Below, in pieces: positions 10,993 to 25,998 of a DNA stretch of 64,000 bases (position 1 is its first letter; each line of letters starts with the position of its first letter). The DNA is from Nocardioides agri (GTDB lineage: Bacteria; Actinomycetota; Actinomycetes; Propionibacteriales; Nocardioidaceae): NCBI RefSeq assembly GCF_013778305.1, contig NZ_JACEIC010000002.1, positions 1,057,708-1,121,707 of the forward strand, given 5' to 3'. Position numbers and translations under genes: made by a program. Below the pieces are notes generated by a model. It saw only the letters and a list, made by a program, of their open reading frames with translations, searched no databases and was not told the origin of the DNA.

Positions 10993-11998
10993 CCCTGCGG
11001 ACGACGGACACCAGGCCGAGCATCAGCCCCGCGCCGGCGGCGAAGGGCCACGCCCACGGGTGCTCGGGCTCGGGGCGCACCGGAGGTGAAGGCGGCCCCT
11101 CGATCGGCGGCGGGGCGGGTGCGGGCCGCGCGGCCCGTGCGGCGGCCGACGTGTGCGCCCACGAGGCGGCGTACAGGACCACCTTCGAGAAGTAGTTGAT
11201 CCACACCAGCACGACCAGGGCGATGCCGAAGGCCTGGAACGCCGGGCTGCCCTGGGTCAGCGAGATCAGCAGGCCCGAGATCTGCTTGAGCACCTCGAAG
11301 GCGAGCGCGCCCAGCAGCGCCCCGGACCACAGCGACCGGCGCGGCGTGTGCGGCCGGGCCAGCAGCACGAAGAGCGCGTAGAAGAGCGCCAGGCCGACGA
11401 GCACGCCGAGGAGGATCGCGAGCAGCCTCAGCAGCCAGCCGCGCTCCACGTCGAGATCGAGGCGGTCCAGGATCTGGGTCGAGAAGCCGCCGACCAGGCC
11501 GGCGACACCGACGCCGACGAGCAGGATCGCGCCGATCACGACCAGCATCACGAGGTCGCGGACCTTGCCGAGGACGAAGTTGAGGTGCTCGCGGACCGGC
11601 AGCTCGAAGACCACGACGAGCGCGGCCCGCATCGCGGAGACCCAGCCGAGCCCGGAGTAGAGCAGCACGATCGCGCCGACCAGCCCGACGGTGCCGGCGA
11701 ACTTCTCGATGTCGTCGAGCGTCGCCTGCCCCTCCTGCGTCCCGAGCAGTCCGGGCATGATCGCGTCCAGCGCGTCGGCGAGCGCGTCCCGCGCTCCCTC
11801 GTAGACGCGGGCCACCAGCCCGACGACGAAGAACGCCAGCGCCAGGACCGGGAAGAACGACAGGAACGCGAAGTAGGTGACCGCGCCGGCCTGCTGCCCG
11901 GCCTTGACGGCGCTGTAGTGCTCCTGGGTGCGGACGGCGTGGTCGAGCAGCGGGCTGCGGCGCCGCACGGCAGCGATCCGTGCCGTCAGCGCCGGCAC
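10952..11998 (-). CDS. YihY/virulence factor BrkB family membrane protein
   Basis: A 348-residue integral membrane protein with about six hydrophobic segments and the family opening, [20 protein letters not shown], in the first helix. The family was once annotated as ribonuclease BN, but most members are membrane proteins of uncertain function, possibly transport. It has a proline-rich cytoplasmic stretch ([16 protein letters not shown]) before a last hydrophobic segment. The GTG start is one base past the stop of the 2H phosphoesterase gene, so the two are probably co-transcribed. Its 3' end overlaps sdhB from the other strand. Confidence 0.85.
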   Translation of the reverse strand: MPALTARIAAVRRRSPLLDHAVRTQEHYSAVKAGQQAGAVTYFAFLSFFPVLALAFFVVGLVARVYEGARDALADALDAIMPGLLGTQEGQATLDDIEKFAGTVGLVGAIVLLYSGLGWVSAMRAALVVVFELPVREHLNFVLGKVRDLVMLVVIGAILLVGVGVAGLVGGFSTQILDRLDLDVERGWLLRLLAILLGVLVGLALFYALFVLLARPHTPRRSLWSGALLGALAFEVLKQISGLLISLTQGSPAFQAFGIALVVLVWINYFSKVVLYAASWAHTSAAARAARPAPAPPPIEGPPSPPVRPEPEHPWAWPFAAGAGLMLGLVSVVRRVSGRAAGRRAGPS

Positions 11999-11999
11999 G

Positions 12000-12521
12000 T
12001 CAGCGCTCCGCGGGCCCCAGCGCGAACCGCCGGGTCGGCTGCCAGCCGATGGCGTCGTCGTGGACGTAGAGGTGGAACCCGGCGACGTCGAACTCGCACT
12101 CGAAGTCGGCGAGCTCGCCGAACGCCCGGTCGAGCAGCTCGTCGGGCAAGTGGTGGGCGATCGTGACGTGCGGGTGGTAGGGGTGCGCGAGGTCGACCGC
12201 GAGCGGGCCGCGGCGGATCCGGGACGCGAGCTGCTCGCACTGCGAGATGCCCTCGACCAGGGTCACGAACACCACCGGCGACACCGGCCGGAACGTGCCG
12301 GTGCCCCGCAGGTGGATGCGGTACGGCGCGACGTCGGCCGCGGCGTCGGCCAGGTGCTGGACGATCGTCGGGAGGTCCGCCTCGTCGACCTCCGTCGGCG
12401 GCACCAGCGTGACGTGGGTGGGGATCATCGCCGCGGTGGTGTCACCCACGGCGGTGCGGTAGTCCTGGAGCTCGGTCGCCCAGGGCTCCGGGATCGCGAT
12501 CGCCACTCCGATGGTCGGCAC
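12000..12521 (-). CDS. 2H-phosphoesterase / 2'-5' RNA ligase-like protein
   Basis: A 173-residue protein with the two H-x-T motifs that define the 2H superfamily, PTHVTLVPP and YHPHVTIAHH, spaced as in LigT/ThpR-like proteins. Members hydrolyse 2',3'-cyclic phosphates or join RNA 2'-5'; the physiological substrate is unknown. It lies 12 bases downstream of trpS on the same strand and is followed after one base by the yihY-like gene, so trpS-2H-yihY probably forms one transcript. Confidence 0.8.
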   Translation of the reverse strand: MPTIGVAIAIPEPWATELQDYRTAVGDTTAAMIPTHVTLVPPTEVDEADLPTIVQHLADAAADVAPYRIHLRGTGTFRPVSPVVFVTLVEGISQCEQLASRIRRGPLAVDLAHPYHPHVTIAHHLPDELLDRAFGELADFECEFDVAGFHLYVHDDAIGWQPTRRFALGPAER

Positions 12522-12532
12522 GTCGAGCGACC

Positions 12533-13609
<1,077 letters not shown>

Positions 13610-13655
13610 CTATCCGGTTTGCGGCGCGGCCCACCGGGTTGGGAGGGTTCGGTCC

Positions 13656-14477
13656 ATGCTGCACGTCACCGGGCCCGGCCGCGCGGAGGTCCGGTCCACC
13701 CCCGCCGGCTCCCCCGTCGACCCCGAGGCGCTCGGCGCCGCGCTCGACGCCGCGTTCGCCGACGGGGTGGGCGTGGTCGGCTGGTGGGTGCCGGTGGGCG
13801 ACTGGGTCGCCCGGCGTACGGCGTGGCGCCTCGGCTTCGCCTACGGCGGCGTGCTCCGCGGCTGGGTCGACGGCGCCGACGCCTGGGCCTTCACGCTCGG
13901 TGCCGACGACCCCCGCGAACCGCGCACCCGGTGGCTGGACTGCCCGGTCATCGAGGGTGACGGCGTGCGGCTGCGCCCGCTGACGACCGCCGACGCGCCC
14001 CGGGTGGTCGAGGGCATCGGCGACCCCGACACCCAGTTCTGGCTGTCGTTCATGCCGCGGGACCCAGGGCCGGCCGAGGGGCTCGCCTACCTCGAGACCG
14101 CCCTCGTGCGCCTCGCCGACAACCACACCGTGACCTGGGGGTTCGCCGAGACCGGCGACGACCGGCTGCTGGGCGCCGTCGGCCTCTACCGCCTCGACAC
14201 CGAGCCCGAGCTCGGCTACTGGACCCATCCCGACGCCCGCGGGCGCGGTCTCACGGTCCGGGCCGCCCGCCTGGCGCTCGGCCACGCCTTCGGGACGCTC
14301 GGGCTCTCGCACGTCGCGGCGTACGCCGCGGCCGGGAACGCCGCCTCGCTGGGCGTCCTGGAGGCCCTCGGCATGCGCCGGGTCGGCGTCCGCCGCCGCA
14401 GCGCCACGACCGGCGACGGCCGGGTCGCGGACCTCGTCGGCTACGACCTGCTGGCTGAGGAGCTCTCCGCGGGCTGA
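13656..14477 (+). CDS. GNAT-family N-acetyltransferase, possibly two-domain
   Basis: A 273-residue protein. Residues about 100-265 form a RimJ/RimL-like acetyltransferase domain, opening with GVRLRPLTTADAPRVVEG and holding the acetyl-CoA loop region HPDARGRGLTVRAARLAL and NAASLGVLEALGMRRVG. Residues 1-85 (GVVGWWVPVGDWVARRTAWRLGF) resemble a second, truncated GNAT half that repeats the end of the fold. The start at ATG 13656 is supported by GGGAGG at 13641-13646. The substrate is unknown. Its 3' end overlaps the convergent MFS gene by 37 bases. Confidence 0.8.
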   Translation: MLHVTGPGRAEVRSTPAGSPVDPEALGAALDAAFADGVGVVGWWVPVGDWVARRTAWRLGFAYGGVLRGWVDGADAWAFTLGADDPREPRTRWLDCPVIEGDGVRLRPLTTADAPRVVEGIGDPDTQFWLSFMPRDPGPAEGLAYLETALVRLADNHTVTWGFAETGDDRLLGAVGLYRLDTEPELGYWTHPDARGRGLTVRAARLALGHAFGTLGLSHVAAYAAAGNAASLGVLEALGMRRVGVRRRSATTGDGRVADLVGYDLLAEELSAG

Positions 14478-15679
14478 TCCTCCGTGCGCCGGTGGATGGC
14501 GGCCGACCAGAGGAGCACGCCGATGCCCACCACCGAGAGCGCCGCACCGACCAGGGCCGGGGCGCGGTAGCCGTGGCCGGCCGCGATGACGACCCCGCCG
14601 AGCCAGGCGCCGAGGGCGTTGGCGAGGTTGAGCGAGGCGTGGTTCATGGCCGCACCGAGGGTCTGCGCCTCGCCCGAGACCGACATCAGCCGCAGCTGGA
14701 GGTTGACCACCAGCACCGAGCCGGTCGCGGTGACCAGGAAGATCGCGGGCAGCAGCGCCCACCCGAGCGGCGCGGTCGCCCAGACCAGCAGCATCACCAG
14801 GCCGGACGCGACGCCCGACCAGATCAGCGTGCGGAAGACGTCCCAGTCGGCCAGCCGACCGGCCAGCCAGGTGCCGGCGACCATGCCGACGCCGAACGCG
14901 GCGGTGAAGATCGGCACCGCGGACTCGGGCAGCCCGCCCACGTCGGTGACGGTCGGCGCGATGTAGGAGTAGACGGCGAACAGCCCGCCGAAGCCGACGG
15001 CGCCCGCGAGCAGCGTGAGCATCGCCTGGCCGTTGCGGAAGAACTGCAGCTCCCGGCGTCCGGTCGCGGACGAGTCGCCCGGGCAGGACGGCACGAAGAG
15101 CAGCACCATCAGCATGGTGGCGGCCGCGAGGGCGGCCGCCGCGACGTACGCCGCCCGCCAGCCGGCCTGCTGACCGAGCCAGGTCGCGGCGGGCACGCCG
15201 ATCACGTTGGCGATCGAGAGGCCCAGCATCACGCTGGCCACCGCGCGGCCGCGGCGGCCGGGTGCCGCGAGGCTGGCCGCGACCAGCGAGGCGACGCCGA
15301 AGTAGGCGCCGTGCGGGAGGCCGTCGAGGAAGCGGGCGCCGAGCAGCACGCCGTAGCTGTCGGCGGTGGCGCTGAGCAGGTTGCAGGCGGCGTAGACGGC
15401 CATCAGCCCGATCAGCAGCGCCCGCCGGGGCAGCTTGGCACCGAAGACGGCGATGAGCGGCGCGCCCACCACCACGCCGAGGGCGTACGCCGAGATCAGG
15501 TGGCCCGCCTGCGGGATCGAGATGCCGACGCCGTCCGCGATCTGCGGGAGCAGCCCCATCGTGACGAACTCGGTGGTGCCGATGGCGAAGCCGCCGAGGC
15601 CCATCGCCAGCACCGCCAGCGTGTAGTGGCTGGCAGGTGTGGGCGGCGCATCCGTGCTGGTCGGCGCGGTCGTCGTCAC
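14441..15679 (-). CDS. MFS transporter, drug:proton antiporter (DHA1) type
   Basis: A 412-residue protein with about 12 transmembrane helices. It opens with GGFAIGTTEFVTMGLLPQIAD, a segment typical of the AraJ/chloramphenicol-exporter branch, and has a basic loop GAKLPRRALLIG between helices 2 and 3. It is probably an efflux pump for small molecules; the substrate cannot be told. I choose the GTG at 15679 (MTTTAPTSTD) because GGAAGGG sits eight bases upstream; a 19-residue longer frame lacks a ribosome site. It diverges from the chemoreceptor at 15820. Confidence 0.85.
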   Translation of the reverse strand: MTTTAPTSTDAPPTPASHYTLAVLAMGLGGFAIGTTEFVTMGLLPQIADGVGISIPQAGHLISAYALGVVVGAPLIAVFGAKLPRRALLIGLMAVYAACNLLSATADSYGVLLGARFLDGLPHGAYFGVASLVAASLAAPGRRGRAVASVMLGLSIANVIGVPAATWLGQQAGWRAAYVAAAALAAATMLMVLLFVPSCPGDSSATGRRELQFFRNGQAMLTLLAGAVGFGGLFAVYSYIAPTVTDVGGLPESAVPIFTAAFGVGMVAGTWLAGRLADWDVFRTLIWSGVASGLVMLLVWATAPLGWALLPAIFLVTATGSVLVVNLQLRLMSVSGEAQTLGAAMNHASLNLANALGAWLGGVVIAAGHGYRAPALVGAALSVVGIGVLLWSAAIHRRTEDQPAESSSASRS

Positions 15680-15750
15680 GGGGCGGGCCCTTCCGGTCGT
15701 CGAGGATCGAGTCTGCAACCTCGCCGCCCTCGACACCTATTCCTTGACCG

Positions 15751-15776
15751 CTCAAGAAGGGCTCTCGGGTGCCGAT
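15751..15776 (+). promoter_or_regulatory. Sigma-28 (FliA/SigD)-like promoter of the lone chemoreceptor
   Basis: CTCAA at 15751-15755, a 15-base spacer, and GCCGAT at 15771-15776. The -10 matches the FliA/SigD/WhiG pattern (GCCGATA-), and the same spacing and -35 recur upstream of cheA and cheB in this window. The expected transcript start near 15784 gives a leader of about 36 bases. Confidence 0.6.
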
Positions 15777-15819
15777 GGGAGCAGGGTCACGTCCTTCGAC
15801 CGTCAAGGAAGTCAGCACT

Positions 15820-17445
15820 GTGCGCGCGCTCCTGCACCACCTGTCCATCGGCCGCCGTCTCGCCTTCGTCTTCGCCGTCCTCTGCCTCCTCCTGCTGGTG
15901 GTGGCGGGCGCCGGCGTCAACGCCGGGCGCCAGTACCTCGAGCTCGGCGACCAGCAGCAGCGCCTCGCGGCGATGCGCGACGACGTCAAGGAGCTGCGCT
16001 TCCTCGACGGCGACGTGAGCGGCTGGCAGGGCTTCATCTACTCCGAGGCCACGGTCTCGACGCCGGCCGCCGCGGTCGAGCCGGACGCCGACAACATGTC
16101 CGGCCTCATCGAGTCGCGGGACAAGGTCTACAAGATCCTCGACGAGATCGACACGGGCGCCATGTCCGACGACGAGCTCGCCGACCTCGAGACCATGAAG
16201 CAGCAGTGGGACGACTTCTTCGCGGCGACCGACGCGTGGGCCGAGCAGCTGCGGACCGCGGCCGGCCCTGGTGACATGTACCAGGCGTTCAAGGTGCTCA
16301 ACAGCGGCGACCTCGCGACGTCGTGGTCGGCGCTGCTCGAGACCACCGACGCGCTCGCGGCGTCCGTCGACGACCGCATGGCCGACCTCTACGAGCAGTC
16401 CGACGCGATCGCGCAGCGCTCGATGATCGTCATGGTCGTCGCGGTCGTCCTGGCCCTCGGCATCGCGATCGCCACCGGTGTCCTGGTGACCCGCTCGATC
16501 GTCGGCCCGCTGCGCCGCTGCGTCGCCGCGATCGACCGCGTCGCCGAGGGCGACCTCACCGCGTCCCCCGGCATCGACCAGCGCGACGAGGTGGGCCATC
16601 TCGCGAAGGCCTTCGACGCGACCATGTCCGCGCTCCGCGGCATCGTCTCCACGATGGCCCAGTCGGCCATGACGGTCGCGGCCGCCGCGGAGGAGATCAC
16701 GGCCACCTCCGACACCATCTCGGCGTCGGCGGTGCAGACATCGGCCGAGGCGGAGGTCGTCAGCGCCGCAGCCGGCGCCGTCTCCCACAACGTGCAGACC
16801 GTCGCCGCCGGCTCCGAGCAGATGGGCGCCTCGATCCAGGAGATCGCCCGCAGCGCCCACGACGCGGCCGGGGTCGCGACCGAGGCCGTGCAGACCGCCG
16901 AGCAGACGGGCGTCACCATCGGCAAGCTCGGGACGTCCTCGCAGGAGATCGGCGACGTCGTCAAGGTCATCACCCAGATCGCGCAGCAGACCAACCTGCT
17001 CGCGCTCAACGCCACGATCGAGGCCGCCCGTGCCGGCGAGGCGGGCAAGGGGTTCGCGGTCGTCGCGCACGAGGTCAAGGAGCTCGCGCAGGAGACCGCC
17101 CGGGCCACCGAGGACATCGCCCAGCGGGTCGGCGCGATCCAGTCCGACGCGGCCGACGCGGTCGACGCGATCGGCCGGATCGGCACCGTCGTCGGGCGGA
17201 TCAGCGACTCGCAGACCACGATCGCGGCCGCCGTCGAGGAGCAGACGCTGACGACGCAGGAGATGAACCGCAACGTCTCCGACGCCGCGTCCGGCTCGGG
17301 CGACATCGCGCAGACCGTCGGCCGGGTGGCCGACGCCTCGCGGGTCACCACCGAGGGCGTCCACCAGCTCCACGGCGCCGTCGCCGACCTCTCCCGGATG
17401 TCGGTCGACCTCCAGGGCCTGGTCGCGGCCTTCCGCTACGAGTGA
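15820..17445 (+). CDS. Methyl-accepting chemotaxis protein
   Basis: A 541-residue receptor. A transmembrane helix ([18 protein letters not shown]) at residues 12-30 is followed by a four-helix-bundle-like extracytoplasmic region with a coiled-coil pattern, then a second membrane helix ([22 protein letters not shown]), a HAMP domain ([22 protein letters not shown]), and a signalling domain with the conserved hairpin tip [22 protein letters not shown]. It would relay an unknown signal to CheA/CheW. GTG 15820 is favoured by AAGGAAG eight bases upstream. It lies 21 kb from the che cluster but shares its promoter type; its signalling domain is related to, but more diverged than, the four clustered receptors. 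Confidence 0.93.
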   Translation: MRALLHHLSIGRRLAFVFAVLCLLLLVVAGAGVNAGRQYLELGDQQQRLAAMRDDVKELRFLDGDVSGWQGFIYSEATVSTPAAAVEPDADNMSGLIESRDKVYKILDEIDTGAMSDDELADLETMKQQWDDFFAATDAWAEQLRTAAGPGDMYQAFKVLNSGDLATSWSALLETTDALAASVDDRMADLYEQSDAIAQRSMIVMVVAVVLALGIAIATGVLVTRSIVGPLRRCVAAIDRVAEGDLTASPGIDQRDEVGHLAKAFDATMSALRGIVSTMAQSAMTVAAAAEEITATSDTISASAVQTSAEAEVVSAAAGAVSHNVQTVAAGSEQMGASIQEIARSAHDAAGVATEAVQTAEQTGVTIGKLGTSSQEIGDVVKVITQIAQQTNLLALNATIEAARAGEAGKGFAVVAHEVKELAQETARATEDIAQRVGAIQSDAADAVDAIGRIGTVVGRISDSQTTIAAAVEEQTLTTQEMNRNVSDAASGSGDIAQTVGRVADASRVTTEGVHQLHGAVADLSRMSVDLQGLVAAFRYE

Positions 17446-17454
17446 GGCGCCGAG

Positions 17455-17937
17455 TCAGTCGACCCGCGTGACCTCGGACTGCACGGCGGCGACCTCGCCG
17501 CCGTCGTCCGGCAGGCACGGCTCCCCGGCGTACGCCGCCGGGGGGCTGTAGCTGCCACTGGCCTGGACGCGATCGCCGTCGCGACCGACGACGTTGTCGC
17601 CGCCGTCGTAGAGCGTCACGTGACCGGCCTCGTCGAGCTTGCCCCGGAAGCCTGCGGGCCAGACCGGCCAGAGCCGGCCCTCGGACCCCTGGAGGTAGAC
17701 GCAGCGGTGGTCGTCGACGGCGATCACGCCGACGATCAGCGCGTCACCGGCGTCCTGCCCCGGGATCCACTCCGAGGTAGGCACCCGGATCGTCGTCGCC
17801 GTCGACTCCGAGCCGCGCGAGACCAGCGAGACGACGCCGAACGCCGCCGCGGCGATCAGCACCGGGATCACGACCGCGAGGACCATGCCCCGGCGCCCGA
17901 GCGCCGGCTTCTGGTCCCAGCGGCTGTAGCCGCTCAC
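17455..17937 (-). CDS. Membrane-anchored protein of unknown function, coupled to icd
   Basis: I do not recognise this family. A 160-residue protein with a short basic cytoplasmic start ([16 protein letters not shown]), one membrane helix ([21 protein letters not shown]), and a beta-rich extracytoplasmic domain with two cysteines ([13 protein letters not shown] and GEPCLPDD) and the pattern [16 protein letters not shown]. The GTG start is one base beyond the icd stop and has no ribosome site of its own, so it is probably translated by coupling. Longer in-frame starts would lie inside icd and are less likely. It ends nine bases from the convergent chemoreceptor. Confidence 0.6.
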   Translation of the reverse strand: MSGYSRWDQKPALGRRGMVLAVVIPVLIAAAAFGVVSLVSRGSESTATTIRVPTSEWIPGQDAGDALIVGVIAVDDHRCVYLQGSEGRLWPVWPAGFRGKLDEAGHVTLYDGGDNVVGRDGDRVQASGSYSPPAAYAGEPCLPDDGGEVAAVQSEVTRVD

Positions 17938-17938
17938 G

Positions 17939-21295
<3,357 letters not shown>

Positions 21296-21299
<4 letters not shown>

Positions 21300-21979
21300 T
21301 CGGCCAGCGTCGCGTCGCTGAGCCGCGCGGTGCGGCCGAGGTCGTCCTCCTCGACCGGACCGAGCCCCTCGGCGACGTACAGCGTGCGCTTGCCCTGCGG
21401 GTCCAGGACGCTGGTCGTCTCGACGACGAGCAGGCCGTCGAACGTCCCGGCGGGGACGGTCACCGTGCCGTCCAGCGCGCGCACCGTGGCGACGTCCTCG
21501 GCGGTCCCCGGCGCGTACGCCGTGCGGTAGCCGTCGCCCACCCGCGGGTGCGCGGGCATCGCCAGCCCGGCCTGGGCGCCCTCCTCGCCGGCCCGCCACT
21601 CGCCGTCGCGGCCGAACCACCAGACGTTGCCGTCGGTGTCCTGGGCGTACCAGTCCGTGGCGACCACGCCGTCCGCGCGGCTGACCCGGGCGGTCGTGGC
21701 CACGCCGGAGACGACCGGGCCGGGCGCGACCGTCACGAGCAGGTCCGTGGCGTCGACCGCGCCGATGACCTGGTAGCTCCAGGTCGAGCCGGGCGGGAGC
21801 GGGAACCACGGGTTGTCGACGGCGTCGACGAAGTCGTCGGGGTCCGGGCTCGGGGTCGGGACCGTCAGTTCGTCGATGCCGGTGGGCGGGCTGGGGTCGG
21901 ACGCCGTGCCGCAGCCGGTGACGGTGAGCACCATGGCGAGCGCCGCGAGCAGGGCTCGCGCGGTCCCCGGGCTCGGCAT
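21296..21979 (-). CDS. Putative lipoprotein of unknown function
   Basis: A 227-residue protein with a lipoprotein signal (MPSPGTARALLAALAMVLTV then TGC), so it is probably anchored to the outer face of the membrane. The mature part is beta-rich and acidic, with VDNPWFPLPPGSTWSYQVIG, WYAQDTDGNVWWFGRD and YVAEGLGPVEEDD. I recognise it only as a recurring actinobacterial hypothetical; no function is assigned. A start four codons upstream (ATG 21991) is possible. It is divergent from mdh. Confidence 0.65.
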
Positions 21980-22012
21980 GGACCCCAGCATCGCAGGGCG
22001 GCCGAGCGCTGC

Positions 22013-22018
22013 TAGCGT
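22013..22018 (+). promoter_or_regulatory. -10 element for mdh
   Basis: TAGCGT fits TANNNT and lies 49 bases before the mdh GTG, leaving a leader of about 37 bases that includes the ribosome site GAGGAG. No convincing -35. Confidence 0.35.
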
Positions 22019-22061
22019 CGGGAGGCGGAATCCACCACCGCGCGTTTCATGAGGAGTCGTC

Positions 22062-23048
22062 GTGAGCTCTACCCCGTTGAAGGTCGCCGTCACCGGCGCA
22101 GCCGGTCAGATCGGCTACAGCCTGCTCTTCCGCCTCGCCAGCGGCTCGCTGCTGGGCGACCGCCCGATCGAGCTGCGGCTCCTCGAGATCACCCCGGCGC
22201 TCAAGGCGCTCGAGGGCGTGGTCATGGAGCTCGACGACTGCGCGTTCCCGAACCTGGCGGGTGTGGAGATCGGCGACGACGCGGAGACGATCTTCGACGG
22301 CGTCAACCTCGCCCTGCTCGTCGGTGCGCGTCCGCGCGGCCCGGGCATGGAGCGCGGCGACCTGCTGTCCGCCAACGGCGCGATCTTCACCGCCCAGGGC
22401 AAGGCGCTCAACAAGGTCGCCGCCGACGACGTCCGCATCGGTGTCACCGGCAACCCGGCCAACACCAACGCGCTGATCGCGATGTCCAACGCGCCGGACA
22501 TCCCGCAGGAGCGGTTCTCGGCGCTCACCCGCCTCGACCACAACCGCGCGATCTCGCAGCTCGCCGCCAAGACCGGCGCCGCGGTCACCGACATCAAGAA
22601 GATGACGATCTGGGGCAACCACTCGGCCACCCAGTACCCCGACGTCTTCCACGCCGAGATCGGCGGCCGCAACGCCGCCGAGGTGGTCGGCGACCAGGAC
22701 TGGGTCGAGAACACCTTCATCCCGACCGTCGCCAAGCGCGGCGCCGCGATCATCGAGGCGCGCGGCTCGTCGTCCGCGGCCTCCGCCGCCTCGGCCACCG
22801 TCGACGCCGCGCGCGACTGGCTGCACGGCACGCCCGAGGGCGACTGGGTGTCGATGGCGGTCGTCTCCGACGGCTCCTACGGCGTCCCGGAGGGCCTGAT
22901 CTCGTCCTTCCCGGTGACCACCAAGAACGGCGACTGGTCGATCGTGCAGGGCCTCGAGATCGACGACTTCTCGCGCGCCAGGATCGACGCGTCCACCGCC
23001 GAGCTCGCCGACGAGCGCGCTGCGGTCACGGAGCTGGGCCTCATCTGA
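22062..23048 (+). CDS. mdh: Malate dehydrogenase
   Basis: A 328-residue NAD-dependent enzyme of the TCA cycle (malate to oxaloacetate). The nucleotide motif [19 protein letters not shown] is at the N-terminus, the substrate loop is [15 protein letters not shown], and the catalytic histidine is in [12 protein letters not shown]. The length matches the actinobacterial/cytosolic class. The GTG start has GAGGAG about six bases upstream. A long near-perfect hairpin follows the stop. Confidence 0.96.
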   Translation: MSSTPLKVAVTGAAGQIGYSLLFRLASGSLLGDRPIELRLLEITPALKALEGVVMELDDCAFPNLAGVEIGDDAETIFDGVNLALLVGARPRGPGMERGDLLSANGAIFTAQGKALNKVAADDVRIGVTGNPANTNALIAMSNAPDIPQERFSALTRLDHNRAISQLAAKTGAAVTDIKKMTIWGNHSATQYPDVFHAEIGGRNAAEVVGDQDWVENTFIPTVAKRGAAIIEARGSSSAASAASATVDAARDWLHGTPEGDWVSMAVVSDGSYGVPEGLISSFPVTTKNGDWSIVQGLEIDDFSRARIDASTAELADERAAVTELGLI

Positions 23049-23050
23049 CG

Positions 23051-23109
23051 CGACTCGGCGCATCTTGCCCGTCTCCTTGTGGACAAAGCGGGCAAGATGC
23101 GCCGACTCG
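23051..23109. terminator. Bidirectional terminator-like palindrome between mdh and DUF3017 gene
   Basis: Arms 23051-23071 and 23089-23109 pair at 20 of 21 positions around a 17-base loop; the arms carry TCGGCGCA and TGCGCCGA. It starts three bases after the mdh stop and ends four bases before the end of the convergent gene, so it can terminate both transcripts. No T-tract. A similar arm sequence recurs at 31796-31831. Confidence 0.65.
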
Positions 23110-23113
23110 GCAT

Positions 23114-23470
23114 CTACAGGGGCTGGTCCGGGATCGAGGCGGCGAGGAAGATCAGCGCGGCGCCCGTGCCGGCGAGCAGCACGCAGTCCCACCAGCGGCG
23201 GCGCACAGCGAGCATGCCGGCGTCCTTGGCGGGCAGCACCGCCCGCACGACGGCCGCGAACACCAGCGCGGAGCCGAACCAGCGGACGCCGGTGCGCCAG
23301 TTGCCCGACGCCACGACGCCGATCGCGATCGCGACGACCGCGAGCACCACCAGGTAGAACGCGCCGCCGATCGTGGACGGGTAGCGGCGGCCGTCCAGCT
23401 CGGCGGACTCCTGCGTGGGCTCGGCCGGGTCGAGGTCGTTGGCCGGGTCGTCGCTCGCGGACTCGGTCAC
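23114..23470 (-). CDS. DUF3017 small membrane protein
   Basis: A 118-residue protein with an acidic N-terminal 30 residues and three membrane helices ([57 protein letters not shown]). It matches the DUF3017 proteins found next to folD across actinobacteria. The function is unknown. The GTG start overlaps the folD stop by four bases (GTGA), so it is translationally coupled to folD. Confidence 0.8.
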   Translation of the reverse strand: MTESASDDPANDLDPAEPTQESAELDGRRYPSTIGGAFYLVVLAVVAIAIGVVASGNWRTGVRWFGSALVFAAVVRAVLPAKDAGMLAVRRRWWDCVLLAGTGAALIFLAASIPDQPL

Positions 23471-24312
23471 GCGTGCTGCCGCTCAGCCGCCGCGACGATG
23501 TTGGACAGCAGCATGGCGCGGGTCATCGGGCCGACGCCGCCGGGGTTGGGCGAGACCCACCCGGCGACCTCCCACACCTCGGGCGCCACGTCGCCGGCGA
23601 TCTTGCCGTCGACGCGCGACACACCGACGTCGAGCACCGCGGCACCGGGCTTGACCATGTCGGCGCTGATGATCCCGGGCACCCCGGCGGCGGCGACCAC
23701 CACGTCGGCCTCGCGGACGTGCTTGGCCAGGTCGCGGGTGCCGGTGTGGCACAGGGTCACGGTGGAGTTCTCGCTCCGGCGGGTCAGCAGGAGGCCCATC
23801 GGCCGGCCGACGGTGATGCCGCGACCGACGACGACCACCTCGGCGCCGTTGAGCTCGACCCCGTGCCGGCGGAGCAGCTCGATGCAGCCGATCGGCGTGC
23901 ACGGCAGCGGGCCGGCCTCACCGAGCACCAGCTTGCCGAGGTTGGTCGGGTGCAGGCCGTCGACGTCCTTGTCGGGCGCGACCCGGGAGAGCAGCCGGAA
24001 CTCGTCGAGCCCGGTCGGCTGCTGCACCAGGAACCCCGTGCAGCCGGGGTCGTCGTTGAGCCGGTCGATCGCCGACTCGACCTCGGCCTGGGTCGCGGAG
24101 GCGGGGAGGTCGACCCGGATCGACTCGATGCCGATCTCGGCGCAGTCCTTGTGCTTGGCGCCGACGTACCACTGCGAGCCGGGGTCGTCGCCGACCAGGA
24201 TCGTGCCCAGGCCGGGTACGACGCCGCGCTCGCGCAGCTTCGCCACGCGCTCGGTCAGCTCGGCCTTGATCGCGTTGAGCGTCGCGGTGCCGTCGAGCTT
24301 CTGTGCAGTCAC
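23467..24312 (-). CDS. folD: Methylenetetrahydrofolate dehydrogenase/cyclohydrolase
   Basis: A 281-residue bifunctional enzyme interconverting 5,10-methylene-, methenyl- and 10-formyl-tetrahydrofolate; the last is the formyl donor for PurN and PurH encoded next to it. Family blocks: [14 protein letters not shown] with the catalytic lysine, [14 protein letters not shown], and the NADP loop [14 protein letters not shown]. It lies 28 bases downstream of purH on the same strand, so it may also fall under the ZTP riboswitch upstream of purH. Confidence 0.95.
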   Translation of the reverse strand: MTAQKLDGTATLNAIKAELTERVAKLRERGVVPGLGTILVGDDPGSQWYVGAKHKDCAEIGIESIRVDLPASATQAEVESAIDRLNDDPGCTGFLVQQPTGLDEFRLLSRVAPDKDVDGLHPTNLGKLVLGEAGPLPCTPIGCIELLRRHGVELNGAEVVVVGRGITVGRPMGLLLTRRSENSTVTLCHTGTRDLAKHVREADVVVAAAGVPGIISADMVKPGAAVLDVGVSRVDGKIAGDVAPEVWEVAGWVSPNPGGVGPMTRAMLLSNIVAAAERQHA

Positions 24313-24340
24313 GGGTGCATCCTGTCTGGTTCGGCGCGGG

Positions 24341-25900
24341 TCAGTGGAAGAAGTGCCGGGTGCCGGTGAAGTACATGGTGACGCCCGCGGCCTTGGCCGC
24401 CTCGACCGTCAGCTCGTCGCGCACCGAGCCGCCGGGCTGCACGATCGCCGTCACGCCGGCCTCGATGAGGATCTGCGGGCCGTCCTCGAACGGGAAGAAG
24501 GCGTCCGACGCGGCGACGGACCCCGCCGCCCGCTCCCCCGCGCGCTCGACCGCGAGCTTGCAGGAGTCGACCCGGTTGACCTGGCCCATGCCGACAGCGA
24601 CGGAGGCGCCGTCCTTGGCGAGCAGGATCGCGTTGGACTTCACCGAGCGGCACGCCCGCCAGGCGAACGCGAGGTCGGCCAGCACCTCCGCTGACGCGGG
24701 CTCGCCGGCGGCCAGGGTCCAGGTGGTCGGGTCGTCGCCCTCGGCGTCGACGTAGTCGCGCTGCTGCATCAGCAGGCCACCGGAGATCGGCCGCATCTCG
24801 ACCTCGCCGCGGCGCGCAGGCTCGCAGACCAGGATCCGGATGTTCTTCTTGCCCTGCAGCACCTCGACCGCGCCCTCGTCGTACCCGGGCGCGACGATCA
24901 CCTCGGTGAAGACCTCGGCGACCTGCCGGGCCATCTCGACCGACACCGGGCGGTTGGTGGCGATCACGCCGCCGAACGCGGAGACCGGGTCGCACTCGTG
25001 CGCGCGGCGGTGCGCCTCGGCGACGTCGGCGCCGACCGCGATGCCGCACGGGTTCGCGTGCTTGATGATCGCGACCGCCGGCTCGTCGAAGTCGTACGCC
25101 GCGCGCCGGGCGGCGTCGGAGTCGAGGTAGTTGTTGTAGGACATCTCCTTGCCGTGCAGCTGCTCGGCCTGGGCGAGCCCGGTGCCGAACCCGTTGAGGT
25201 AGAGCGCGGCCGGCTGGTGCGGGTTCTCGCCGTAGCGGAGGACGCTGGACTTGTCCCAGGTGCCACCGACCCACGCCGGGAACTGCTCGCCGTCGCTGGT
25301 GTCGGTGAGCACGTTGCCCATCCACGACGCCACGGCCACGTCGTACGTCGCGGTGTGCACGAACGCCTCGGCGGCGAGCCGCTGCCGCTGCGCCAGGGTG
25401 AAGCCGCCCTCGGCGACCGCCTCGAGCACGGCGGGGTAGCTGGCGGGCGAGGTGACGATCGCGACCGAGGGGTGGTTCTTGGCGGCGGCTCGGACCATGG
25501 AGGGGCCGCCGATGTCGATCTGCTCGACGCACTCGTCCGGCGCCGCACCCGAGGTGACGGTCTGGACGAACGGGTAGAGGTTGGAGACGACGAGGTCGAA
25601 GGGCTCGACGCCCAGGTCGGCGAGCTGCGCGACGTGGCTCTCGAGGCGGCGGTCGGCGAGGATGCCGGCGTGCACGCGTGGGTGCAGGGTCTTGACCCGG
25701 CCGTCGAGGCACTCGGGGAAGCCCGTCAGGTCCTCGACCTTGGTCACCGGCAGGCCCAGCCCGGCGATCAGCGCCGCGGAGCCGCCGGTCGAGACCAGCT
25801 CGACGCCGGCGTCGTGAAGGGCCCGCACGAGGTCCTCGAGCCCGGTCTTGTCGTAGACGGAGACGAGCGCGCGCTTGATCGGGATGCGGTTGTCGGACAC
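24341..25900 (-). CDS. purH: Bifunctional AICAR formyltransferase/IMP cyclohydrolase
   Basis: A 519-residue enzyme catalysing the last two steps of IMP synthesis. The N-terminal cyclohydrolase has the MGS-like fold ([18 protein letters not shown]). The C-terminal AICAR transformylase has [15 protein letters not shown] and the ending [12 protein letters not shown]. The start is placed at the GTG at 25900 ([10 protein letters not shown]), five bases after AGGAG; an earlier in-frame GTG at 25906 lies inside that ribosome site and is unlikely. A ZTP riboswitch lies directly upstream, which fits control by the AICAR-derived alarmone. Confidence 0.96.
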   Translation of the reverse strand: MSDNRIPIKRALVSVYDKTGLEDLVRALHDAGVELVSTGGSAALIAGLGLPVTKVEDLTGFPECLDGRVKTLHPRVHAGILADRRLESHVAQLADLGVEPFDLVVSNLYPFVQTVTSGAAPDECVEQIDIGGPSMVRAAAKNHPSVAIVTSPASYPAVLEAVAEGGFTLAQRQRLAAEAFVHTATYDVAVASWMGNVLTDTSDGEQFPAWVGGTWDKSSVLRYGENPHQPAALYLNGFGTGLAQAEQLHGKEMSYNNYLDSDAARRAAYDFDEPAVAIIKHANPCGIAVGADVAEAHRRAHECDPVSAFGGVIATNRPVSVEMARQVAEVFTEVIVAPGYDEGAVEVLQGKKNIRILVCEPARRGEVEMRPISGGLLMQQRDYVDAEGDDPTTWTLAAGEPASAEVLADLAFAWRACRSVKSNAILLAKDGASVAVGMGQVNRVDSCKLAVERAGERAAGSVAASDAFFPFEDGPQILIEAGVTAIVQPGGSVRDELTVEAAKAAGVTMYFTGTRHFFH

Positions 25901-25926
25901 AGACACTCCTGCGTAGTGATGAGGTG

Positions 25927-25997
25927 GGGAGCACCCAGGCGGTCGATGCTCCCGGCGTCACTCCCTGGTGGTCCCCCACCTGCGCCAGTCGTGTGAC
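25927..25997 (-). ncRNA. ZTP (pfl) riboswitch aptamer
   Basis: Read on the minus strand, the element has the pfl hallmarks in order: a closing stem GTCAC/GTGAC, the core CGACTGGCGC, AGGTGGG and ACCAGGGAG, a short linker, then a second hairpin GGGAGCA/TGCTCCC whose loop carries CCGCCTGGG, the most conserved ZTP-binding and pseudoknot segment. It lies between the purN stop (25999) and the purH ribosome site AGGAG at 25906-25910. The class senses ZTP/ZMP, which accumulates when 10-formyl-THF is short, and turns on purine and one-carbon genes. Mechanism is inference: the CTCC in the second hairpin could pair with GGAG of the ribosome site in the unbound state, suggesting translational control. 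Confidence 0.9.
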
Positions 25998-25998
25998 C